Below are positions 23,240 to 35,400 of a DNA stretch of 64,000 bases, one piece after another (the first letter of the stretch is position 1; each line of letters begins with the position of its first letter). The notes beneath the pieces were generated by a model. It was given only the letters and a program-made list of their open reading frames with translations, was not told the origin of the DNA and ran no database searches. The position numbers and the translations under genes were made by a program. Location: contig JAYKKM010000196.1 of NCBI GenBank assembly GCA_035772405.1, positions 212,501 through 276,500 of the forward strand, given 5' to 3'. This DNA comes from Chrysogorgia sp. JL179-B06. Lineage: Eukaryota > Cnidaria > Anthozoa > Scleralcyonacea > Chrysogorgiidae.

Positions 23240-23483
23240 CTTCCCCTCAAATTGTTGGCTTAAAGAGTGTCAATAAATTGAATGATTGGATATCACTTAC
23301 TTGCGAAACTCAAGGAATTCCTCAACCTACTGTCCGTTGGATAGACCAAACACCTTTACCAGGTGGTTCATTCAATGTTGATCACCGTGGAAACCTGCGA
23401 ATGGAGAAACGCTTTATTTAAAACAATGAGGTTTATCTGTAATGCATCAAATGCGTATGGATGGACGACGAAGTACGTAAAAA
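23240..23483 (+). pseudogene. Ig-like domain exon with stop and frameshift
   Basis: After an acceptor (TTATAAAG) the frame reads PQIVGLKSVNKLNDWISLTC, ETQGIPQPTVRWID, GNLRMEKRFI, an Ig C2-type start (Cys, Trp 13-14 residues later). An in-frame TAA follows at 23419-23421, and a shift of one frame is needed before FICNASNAYGWTTKYVK and the donor at 23484. Splice sites and phases (1-1) are still good, so the exon could be skipped without changing frame. Confidence 0.7.
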
Positions 23484-26400
23484 GTAAGTCACATATTACT
23501 TTTTTGTAAGTTTGGGGACGGGTATTTTAGGTACCAGTAACTTTATTTGCAAATTGTGGAAATCCGTTACGGTGAATACTTAGAGATGACTCAAAAAGGA
23601 CCTTCACATTTTCTAGAACTACTAATCCTAAACATAATCTCAATCCTAACCCTAACCTTGATCCTAACCTTAAATCTATAACCCTGACCTAACGAAAAAT
23701 AAAGACAAGACAAAAACAAAAAGGTCATTTTGAGTCATTCCTTTTAGCCATCCCCATACGTTACTGTATTGTGTACTACAAACCATTTTCCATCTATTCC
23801 CTAAACCCGACTTAAAAACTAACAACAATCGCTGTTAGAAACTTTGTTTATGACAAGCCCTTACAATATTAAATAGTTCTATCATCCTCCTTCCAGCTCC
23901 GAGTTCACCGTATCAGTTGAACATTGTTATAACAACATCTACTTCCGTCACCTTCTCTTGGTTGGCAAATAATTCAGAGATTATATCTGACTTTGAGGTC
24001 GAGCGACTGTCAAAAGCTGACTCGAACTGGATCACAATTGATTCGTTGGTGGCTTTTTCAATGTTCAGTGATCAGAACTTGCAGCCATTCACATGGTTTT
24101 TGTTCCGTGTTCGTGGTAAAAATGCTCTAGGGAAAAGTGGTCCAAGCGAAACTTTAAACATTACCACGCGAGAAGGAGGTAAATATATATTCGGAAGTAT
24201 ATAAGAGAGAGTAGTCAAGGATGAAAGAAAGATAGGAAACGAACGAACGAACGAACGAACGAACGAACGAACGAACGAACGAACGAACGAACGAACGAAC
24301 GAACGAACGAACGAACGAACGAACGAACGAACGAACGAACGAACGAACGAACGAACGAACGAACGAACGAACGAACGAACGAACGAACGAACGAACGAAC
24401 GAACGAACGAACGAACGAACGGACGAACGGACGAACGGACGGACGGACGGTCGTCGTGAAGCATTCCAATCAAACAAACAAACAAATTAACAGGTAAACA
24501 AACAAACAAACAAACAAACAAACAAACAAACAAACAAACAAACGAATGAACAGGTAAACAAAACTGAAAATAGAAATGAAGATGCTCACGGGAATTGTAA
24601 AAGACCAAGAAAAACATGATTGTTGTTTCCCTTTCCGTTTTTTTTTTCTAGTTCCTTCCCGCCCGACCAGTATTGTTGCTGTGTCACGTGAACCTACGAG
24701 TATAACAGTTAAATGGAAACCTCCAAAAGAACCCAGAGGACTATTTACGAACATCTTCTATGAGATTTATCACATGGAATATGGCAGTTCATTTCATGAT
24801 AAAATGAAAATCAATTATAGCTCAGTTGTTTATCGGTTAAAAATAGCGAATTTAAAGTCGAACACTTGGTACGTGATCAAAATAAGGGCTGGGAGACAAT
24901 CTAATAATGCAGGTGTACTGTACTGGAGTGATTATGCATTGGTTGGAATTAACACGCTTCAGGAAGGTAAGTCAATAAGTGTTTGGTCTTAAAATTATAA
25001 TTGCATTCGACGAAGAACGCCATCCTAATGGTGTTGTAATTGAAATTATTTGGTGTATGTTTGTGGCGACAACTTTTTAGCCCCGAAACCGGAAGTTGCC
25101 TTTCGGCCGCCCTGCATATATAGGCCGTCGCGGTCGATGAACTGGTAACTACTCGAGGGCCATGACTCGAGGGCCTCATGGCCCTCGTGGTTTAATTTCT
25201 TGTCAAGATTCAATTATTATATGCACAATAAAATGTATATGACAAATAAGAAAGCTCTCCATATACGAATTATCAACTTCAACTCTTATATTTGTTATTT
25301 GTTTCATATTTGTTCACATACGTATCCCCCATTCACCTTTTTAATTCACTTGTTTCGAATGCACTTATATAATGAAAATACGTATAAGTACTCTTAATAC
25401 GTCAGTATATGTCTATAAAAACGCGTACGTACTCTTAGTACATCAGTATATGTCTATTGAAATACGTAATTATACTCTTAATTTTTCGAAATATTGAAGT
25501 TCTCTTCTATCTATTTTTAATATTATTTCCAGCTTTAGCAGCTTTCATATTTATTCTTATTTGCACTTATATAATCTTTGATTATTCCTAGTTCTACTCG
25601 TATTTTTTAAGTTTTTAAAATCTTTGATTCTTCTCATCACCGCAGCACCCATAATTTCTCCGGAAATGATAAAAGTTATGAGTAACGGGCCTCGAAGGAT
25701 ATTCGTTTCTTGGAAGGTATGTACAAAATATGTGGCATATATTACAAGTGCAGTCAATAATCTTAGTTATTATATCGCTATTAGTAGGATATAAGCTATA
25801 TCTTACGATTTGATTGGCTCCTCTCAGTATCAGCCAACTAGTGGTCTATTACAAATTCGGCATTCTGATTGGCTGAGCTACTAGTGGTCTATTGGTGATA
25901 AACCACTAGTAGCGTTATCCAATCACAAACCTTCTTATAACTGAATATTCCTATCCTGACCAATCATAAGCCACGACATATTCACGCTGCATCTAGGCCT
26001 ACGAATATACGAATGATGAAATCATCAAAACATTGGCCCGAAAATAATGGAAATTGGTTCAGTTTGACATTTTCGAATAAGAAAATGAATTCGCTGAAAA
26101 CCCGGGGGGTTAGGGTTAGAAACTCGTTAGGCGGGGGGTTAGGGTTAGGATCTTTGTTGTTTTGGGGTTAGCGGTTATTTGTTAATGTAGACATCATACA
26201 TTCACAGCTACGTGTTACCAATGTAGACTATCTACATATACTAGGTGGAGACTGGGTTGCTATGGAGTATATCTACACCAAATTTGAAGCAAAGTAATTA
26301 CAATATCGTTTTTGTGAGCGATTGTTTATCATGTGCCATCGAGCAACTCTTCATTTTGAATAAGGGTGAAACTATCTGAAAATTTGAAACTATCTGAAAA

Positions 26401-29400
26401 TTTGGAACAATGTTTGATGAGACTTTTTTACGTAGGTTGTTTATGGTTGATACTAAAACAATTAGACAACTCGCCGTCGTTGTCTATGAGCAAATAGTCA
26501 ACGAAGGCGAAGCCTGAGTTGACTATTCGCTCATAGACAACGAGGACGTTTTAGTAGAAACAAATTAGTGGACTATACAAATCATGCATTCAAATCGATG
26601 GGGTTTTATAAAGAAACCTCGAACTGACTAAGTGTTTGGCTATATAATAAAACAATTATACCATTCGCTTTCGTCATATATGAACTAATAGTTAGCTATT
26701 AGGCGCGGCTATATGAGCTCATATACGACTCGAGCTCATGGTATAATTGTTAATTATTTCTTGATTTAGCAAGATTCATATTTTATTGTTGTGCTGTACT
26801 TGCCGGTATATTTTTAGCTAATTAAATGTAGCTATTATTAGGTAATTTCCATACAGTTTTAGTAGAAACGGACAATGGTCCATTACAAATCCTGCATTCT
26901 GATTGGCTACTCAACCGTTGTCTATTGCTGATAGACCATGATGGCGAAACGCACTCAAAACAATGGCAGAAAACTCTCGTTTTGGGGAGGTTTCAGATGA
27001 GTTTTTGGATAATTTTTTTGAGAATGCATGATTTGTATAGTCCACTAATTTGTTTCTACTAAAACCTCCTGGTTGTCTATGAGCGAATTGTCAATTCTCA
27101 GGCTACGCGTTCGTTGACTATTCGCTCATAGACAACTCGGACTCGTTGTCTAATATGTTAAATAGAAACACGAGTGAAAGGGCAAGTGTTTCCAATGCGA
27201 TTGCCAATTCTCGCAAACTTCAAAATATATAAAATAACGTTTTAAACTAATAAGTAAAACATAGGAAATAGGTTCATTTATTGAAATCATGAAAATATAA
27301 AGTAAGGATAATTCCTTACTAACCCAAAAATAGGTACGCTAGGCGTACATGTATCTGCATGCGCCTACAATTAATTGGTTGTTATTAGTCTGCCATGATC
27401 GTGCTTTATCGTCGTCACTTTGATCAGAAGCAGCCGTTTGGAACTTGATTGACTCCAAAGTTATGCTATTGTTACTTACATCACTCATCAGCGCGGCAAC
27501 AATATATCTGCGCATGCGTGTTTTATCAGGTCTAAAAAACTCGGCTATCACTTCGTGTTTTAAACCTGATAAAACGCTGCTTCTCGTTTATTAAAAATTA
27601 CTTATCAAATCATTAATAATTCATGAAGAAAAAACATGAGGTTTTAAATCGGATAAAGATTCGTCCTGATTTACATAAACCTTTCCTTCGATTTCCGCAG
27701 CTAAAACAGCTTGTATCTTCAATATAGTAGATAGATTTGATAAGCCATTTGATAAACCATTCGTGGTCGATCTTTATCTGATATACAAATGCTCTCCTTT
27801 GCCTCGAATTTGTAAATCAGATAAAGATCTGCCGCGAATATTTTATCTATCACTTAAAAACGGACTTATAATATTCTGTTTCCAGACATATAACCTAAAA
27901 TTGCAACCTTTGGTCTTTTCTTCGATAGAGACCTGTCGATTATGTGAAAGGGTATCATCTGTTGTACAAGAAATACGAGTCGAGTACCGGTAACGCGACA
28001 AATGTCTCAATTAACTCGTGGAATACGACTGATCACATGATCACAGGACTGGATGCTAACCAGTTCTACGAAATACAGCTACGAATGTTTACTTCTGGAG
28101 GTTATGGACCATGGTCTTATCCTGCAAACGTAATTCGCACAGATATAGGTAAAACAAAGGTTAGGTTAAGCCCATGAAGTCGCCTAGAATTTTTAACCCT
28201 TTTTTATTTAACTCTTTCCTGACAGGCTGAAAAACATCCAAAATTGAACTACCTCTTTGTTCTATTGATATCTCTTGAAATAACCATAACTGTTGCGAAA
28301 GCTATACATTTTCTGAAAGCCCAATAAACCGGCTTTTACTTGTGCTTTTAAATTTCCCGAACAAAACACATTATGTTAATATAAATTAGCATTAATTATC
28401 ACAAATCAGGATGAAAAATTTATATTTTTCTAGAAAAGGCCATCTTGCACGCCCGCGTAGCATCTTGAAAACTCAAAATGCCACCAATCGCAGAGGTGTT
28501 TATGAAATCAAATCAAACTTGGCGGGTGAGTGGATCTCATGATTCTGGCGCTTGTCGAATTTCAATTTTTAATCTTGCGTTACCGTGTACCGTGTTTTTC
28601 GATTGACGACTTCCGGTCAGGAAAGAGTTAAATTAAATCCATGTTATTTTTCTTTTCATGTTATTTTGTCATTCTTTTTATTCGTGTTCTTGTTTTATAA
28701 AATTTGTAATAAAATGTCATTGTTGTTACTCGGAGTTTCACGCCCGTGGAGGATCTTCGGATAACTGTATATATATATATATATATATTCATTATTTATT
28801 TGGCATTATGGTACCATATTTATACGAGACAATGATGGATGTAGTATGAGTAAGTTGCTTTTATGATGAATACCGTTTACATGAGCAAGTCTGCAGAGCG
28901 TTGGATATTTCTCATTCCTTGTCACGTTAACAAAGTAAACAAAGACAAAGAAGCCCACATATATATGTTATTTACCGGCTGGGAGGTTCGTATTGAGAAA
29001 TATTTCCCGAGGTCTCAAAAACGAGACCAAGAGAAATATTTCTCAATACGAACTGGCCAAAACGGTAAATAATTTATTTACTTATTTCCTTTATATTTTT
29101 GGTCATATTTTTGGTCGTCTGCGGTATTTCTAGTGGACAAAAAAGAAAAGTCTGCTTTTTTTTTTTTCAAAGAAAATTGAGAGTTAAGTCTCTTTTCGGA
29201 TAAAAAAATTACTTATATGTCTTTCAATATGTTCAATGTCGTTTGAGTTTATTTTCAAATTATTTTAGAATATTTTACGGCTTATAAAACGCATTTAGAA
29301 CTGAAATTATGTCGAGCTCATGCGGACTGCTCGTTAGCCAATCAGAAAGCAGGATTTGGTAGGATACGGACCGGAAAAAAGTAAATTATCATATCATATC

Positions 29401-32400
29401 ATGTGACCGGCCGTACCAGGATGTATTCATAAAAGTCTGATAAACTTAACTACCAAATTGCAGGTTTTTTGTAAGTTATTTACTATAAAGGTGGAAAACT
29501 TGAAGTAATTTGCAAGCACATTAAGAATAACAAATACTCTAATGTAGATAATTTTAATATTTTATTCAGCTAGTTTTTAGACCCAAAAGACTAAAAACGT
29601 TTCATGCTCTAAACTCTAAAGAGTTAAATATTAAGAGGGTTAGTTCGGTAAACATTTTCCCATTGTAGCATTTCCCTTTCTCACTAGATAAACTTGCATC
29701 TCCTGGTACATTATCCAACTTTTCTGATGGTCTAACGTGGAAGATCGCCCTTGGTGGAGTACTATTAGCAGCGATTATTTTGTTGTTATTGTTAGTCTAC
29801 GTGTATTTGACAAGGAAATCTAATAATGGATCAGGTAATATACAACTAGAATAGAATGTGTTGTCGAAATCATCACTTATGTTGATATAGAGAATATATA
29901 AAAAAGAGTGTTCTATTTTTTATATGGACAATAAAATTAGACCCGTTTTGTCCTAAACTTACTTAGGCCTGGAATTGTCCCGAGCTGATCTGATAAACTC
30001 GCTCCAAATGTTCCATTGCTGATCGCACATTATCCGTTATCTCAAGTCCAGTATGTCTACCTTAATGTTGTCAATATAGGTGACATGACTAGTGTCGCAC
30101 CATGTAGTTTCTATGCCTCATTTCCTTATAGGCAGCTCTCCAGTCTCCATAGAGAGCATGGTTCTTCATATGTTGTTTCCATGACACATTCAGAAAGTTG
30201 TCCTAAACTTTAAACATGCAGAATATATATCACGAGTGAGCGAAGCGAATGAGTAAGAAATATTATCATCACGAGAAGATAAAATTTGTATCTTCAGATG
30301 TGAAGATATCATTTTTTCTGAATAGGAGAAAACCTAGTATTTCATCGATATCTAAATAATACGTACGTGGTTTAGAAAATTTTCGATTGCAGGAAGTTAT
30401 ATTTTTACGACTTCCTAACTGTGACATGTTGTGAAAACGTAACGAATTCCAAGCTCTTCTGGTACGTCGAACCCGCGATGGACCTCTAGGTTCATTCTAG
30501 ACCAGCGCTGCGACCGATTTGGATGTAATATTTCAAAGCCGACAATGCGGACTGGACCGCATTTCAAGTCCGCGCAATTCAAGTCCGCACGGATAGCAAG
30601 TCGGCGAAGACTTGAAATCCCGTCCAGTCGGAATTGGAGGCTTTGAAATGGCATTTCAAAGTCAAACAAGTCAGCATTAACAGAGAAATTTGGGGTTGAA
30701 ATCGTCAAAATCCTATGCTAATTAGATCACAGAAATTTGGGGTTGAAATCGTCAAAATCCTATGCTAATTAAGATCACATATCCAGTTGTCCGTCACGGA
30801 GTTGATTTTCTTTGTTTTCGGGTCATGCATTATTAATGAAGTGTGAGATATAACGTTCTAAAATTCATTAATAATTCATGAGTAATTAAACCAATAGCAT
30901 GTAAGCATTCGGTCACATGATGCTGTTTGGATACCCCGGTCAAACACCGCCAGACAAAAGATTTCAGCTGCATACGTAATTAAGATATTTGATCCAAACA
31001 CTAGTGTTTGGATCAAATATCTTAATTACGTATGCAAAATCAAGTCAGCAAACAAATTCACACACAAAATTCCTTTATTCACTCTTTGTCGTCTACCACA
31101 AATCTAATGTTACAGCCAGTAAACACACACTTGTCCAGTTTAATACTCGCAGAAACAAAACCCTCTACCATGCATCACAATCATCTCAACTCCACTATTT
31201 AATTTATCATTATCTATTCATCGTGGAAAACCCACTTCAGTTATGCATTGTGTAATATCTCAATAGAATTCCTAATTACGATATCCTTCGTTAGAAATTC
31301 TATTCAAATCAGCAAACGAAAACATTCTCTTACCTCTCCATTCATTTCAGAAGCTATATAAACAACTCGAGCTCGTGTCCCACCGGGATATCCAAACACT
31401 CGAAAACAATGGACAAAAACACTCGCGCTGCGCGCTCGTGTTTTCACCATTATTTTCTCGTGTTTGGATATCCCGGTGAAACACTCGCTCTCGTTGTTCA
31501 TATATTACGTAGCACTATACAGAGTGTCCCAAAAAAAAGGCTACCTTTTCAAATTCAAATGAGCGTGTTAATTCAAACAACCTATTGTGTTTAATATCCC
31601 ATGTGTATAAAACTGTGTGTTTTTACGCATTCGTAGTTCAAAAGCGATAATGAATTTCAAAGAACTACAATAGGTTGCTTGAATTAACATGCTAATTTGA
31701 ATTTGAAAAGGTAGCCTTTTTTGGGACACCTGTGGAGAACCTAGGTTAAAAAATTATTGAATACATTTTCACTTATATTTTAAGATAAAAAAGATGGAAT
31801 CAAGTCTCGGAGAAATGACGGGTATGTGGCAATAAAAAACTCAAAGTATATAAAAGCCAATATTTTTATGCCGTTCTATATTGTATATGATCTCATCATG
31901 TGAATCGTTTCATACTTATTTTATAACATAGAGGTCAGATTGCTTTATATAGTGATTCATTGGTTGAGGGATTACTTGCATGCAATTATTTGCTTAGCTT
32001 AGTGAATAGATATTACTTTTGCGTGCAACACACTGTCTAGATATAGCATATCCTTATCCCTTACCATAGGCGTACGGGCAAAATTTTGTAGGGGGGGCTA
32101 AGCATAACTTGCCCGAATAAATGATGACGTCAATATTACTGAAGAACACGAATTGCTGTCGTTTAGCCTAAGCATTATTACACAAGCACGTTGTTCATTA
32201 ATGTATATGAACATGCATTGGAAACATGTATATTAGGGGGGTCCGGGGGATGCTCCCCCGAGAAAATTTTTGAATTTTTGATTCCCTGAAAGTGTATTTC
32301 CTGCAATTTGCGGGCACTCGTTTTTGCAGCCGCGGCAGTGTGCGGGATTCGAAGTATTTAATTACCGTTAAAGTAACACAGATTTTCCAAATTTAGACCG

Positions 32401-35400
32401 CGTGGATATCTCTCCCGCAATGCGCATAGGGAATGCGTTGCACGAGAGCAGAAGAGAAGGAAGGAAAAGCAATTAGCCACAAAACCAAATGTATTAGGTA
32501 TATTCAAGTTGAACCAAGGCCTGGCTATATGCCACTTTTAACCATTGCTAAACCAATGTCCTAACAACAATGAAATCCCAGATTTTCCTCAATGAGAATC
32601 CGTTATAATGTTATTAAGTTGTATTCAAATATTAGGACCCTTTTTGCCCGAATAACAAGACCATTTTTGCCCAAGTAGAGCTAATTTTTCGGACAACTGG
32701 GGGGCTGCAGCCCCCAGCCCCCCGTCTCGTACGCCTATGCCCCTTACATTCGGTTGTCAAGTGGCACTGTGGACCTCTACAATTCCATATGGACTTATAG
32801 TACGTATTCCATATAAGGTCATATAGGAAAGGGCCTGGGGGGAGCAAATACATTGTCCTAACGAGCAAATATACATACACTAGTGTAGCCCTATATAACG
32901 AGAAAATACATACACTGTAGCCCTAACGAACAAATACATTGACCTGACGAGCAAATACATAGCTCTAACGAGCAAATACATACACTGCAGCCCTAACGAG
33001 CAAATACGTTGTCCTGATGAGCAAATACATTGCCCTGAAGAGCAAATACATACATTGTAGCCCTAACGAACAAATACATTGTCATGACGAGCAAATACAT
33101 AGCTCTAACGAGCAAATACATACACTGTAGCCCTAACGAGCAAATACGTTGTCCTGACGAGCAAATACATTGCCTTGACGAGCAAATACATAGCCCTAAC
33201 TAGAAAATACATACACTGTAGCCCTAACGAGAAAATACATTGCCTTGACAAGCAAATACATTACACTGACGAGCAAATACATAGCCCTGACGTTTATTTG
33301 TATAGGATCAGTGAACTCTATAAAGACTGGAACGATAACTTGGCCGCCATCTTTGAAGAGTTCAATGGTGATATTTTTGTAGGTAGCCCCAGTCCTTTTT
33401 TCAAAATGGCGTCGAAAAATATAGTTTGAAAATCGATAAATTTGACCACTTTCGCAACTTTTAATGCATTTATTTTTTACCCCAGAGCACACTAGGCCAA
33501 CAAAACTTTTAAATGGGGTATATACAATACTCAAAAGTTGTTTACCTATTGAAATATACAGAGAACAAGACGAAAGTTGAGCAAAAAAACCGCGCGAAAA
33601 TTGAAGAGTTATAAGATATTATAGCACCTTTTATAAAGATAATTTTTAGATGCATTGATACTGGCTGTCCCAGCTTCCAGAAACTTAATTTAATAAGTAA
33701 AAATTGAGAATTAATAAGTAAAAACACAAATTTTTGAAAAATCCAATGTTTTTCTCTCGTCCCAGTCCTTTTGTGGCTGGCAGAGCTCAAATAAATTTGT
33801 TATTTCCGAGGATTTTTGTAAACAAACAATTAAAATAATAATTAAAGTTAAATTATCTATTTACAACATAGATACAGCTTATCCTGGTAGCTAACTTAGT
33901 TCTCTTTGAAAGCGGGTAATCGAACATGCCCAAAAATATAATTTTCGTATTACGGATACCATCTTGTAAACGAACTTTCGGCTGTCTTCGACGAACGTTT
34001 TCTTGAGAAATAATCAACTCCCAAAGCTACAATATATATTAAAACAAAGGTAAATTATCTGTTTACAATATGCGTACAGCTTATCCGGCGAGCGAACGTA
34101 ATTTTCTTAGAAAGAGCGGATAATCGAACAATGCGTAACGTGTTACGTATCCGCATCCAGTGGGCTGGTACGAGGGCAATGTATTTGCTCGTTAGGGCAT
34201 ATGTGAAAAAGATTGGATTTAGCAGTAAACACACACAAAAAGTAACCTTAAATTGTGTTTTGATATTTATCTTAATAAATCATTGTCATAAAAGTCTTCA
34301 AAAGTTCAAAAGACAGCAAAGAAAATCAAGAGAAACCTGTATTTTTTCAAATTTCGGTGCATATTTCCCCGTTTGTTTGACTGATATTTTATTTGTTAAG
34401 CCACATCCATCGCTAGAAATTCTTGAAAAGAAAGCTCAACCAACGTATCGCATTTTTCCCTTTTAAAAAGCAACTGGGAAACAGCCTAGCTCCAAAAAAG
34501 TTGAAAATTTTCCGTTCAGCAATCCTCCGTTTCGTGCACTACACGCAAATCAACACGCGTGTTTTATACCTACAACGTCGCTGAGTGGCTGTTTCGTACA
34601 CTACACGCGGTCAACACGCGTGTTTTATACCTACATGTCAGCCCCCATGGCGGGAATTTTAGCTTCATCCAATCATACGGCCGGGTTAATGGAGTTAGCG
34701 TTCCAGTCTTTATAGAGTTCACTGTATAGGATTGACAATGATCACGTGTGTTCAGTGGGATACTCAGCCAATCAGAATTCAGTATTTCAGTGGTCTATAT
34801 TCCATAAACTGTCTGAATTGCTGTAAGATATACTCATTGATTAGTATGCTCTATATAGAGCCTCTATATAGAGCATACTAATAACTATATGGAGCACACG
34901 AACAAACAAAGAAATTATTCGTGTCAGTGTGTGACCATTTTCTAAGACGGATAGACAATGATCACTTGTGTTCAGTGGGATACAGACTCCCTCGAATTAG
35001 TCGGGCCTACGGCCTACGGCCCCCGTGACCTTCACTAATTCTTGGAAGTCTATATCCCACTGAACACACGTGATCATTGTCTATCCGTCTTAGAAAATGG
35101 TCACACACTGACACACGAATAATTTCTTTGTTCGTGTGCTCCATATCCTCATTAGTATGCTCTATATAGAGAATACTAATACTAATTTCCATTGATGTTT
35201 GACATCAGAGTTGTCGAGGCAGAAAGTGTTTTCAAGCAACCAGGAGTCGTATCATTTTTGTATATATATTCAGGTTTCAAACGTTTATACCACTTAACTT
35301 TTTGAATGTATTTTGACATCTTTATCATTTGTGTCATTGCGTGAAAACATGTATGTTCTACTGTTTTTAACTTTTTATTTAAAATTTGTTGTTGTTTTGT

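Noticed and set aside
24239..24562. CRISPR-like array
   Set aside because: Tetranucleotide microsatellites in a eukaryotic intron; no repeat-spacer structure anywhere in the window.
24072..24617. Minus-strand ORFs rich in Val-Arg-Ser-Phe
   Set aside because: Artefact of the (GAAC)n microsatellite in an intron of the plus-strand gene.
26104..26150. Chromosome end or true telomere
   Set aside because: Only a few degenerate TTAGGG-like units in the middle of unique and repeat DNA; similar patches occur elsewhere in the window.
33175..33429. 84-codon ORF with repeated KYIALTRKYIH
   Set aside because: Translation of the GAGCAAATACAT minisatellite and the hAT end.
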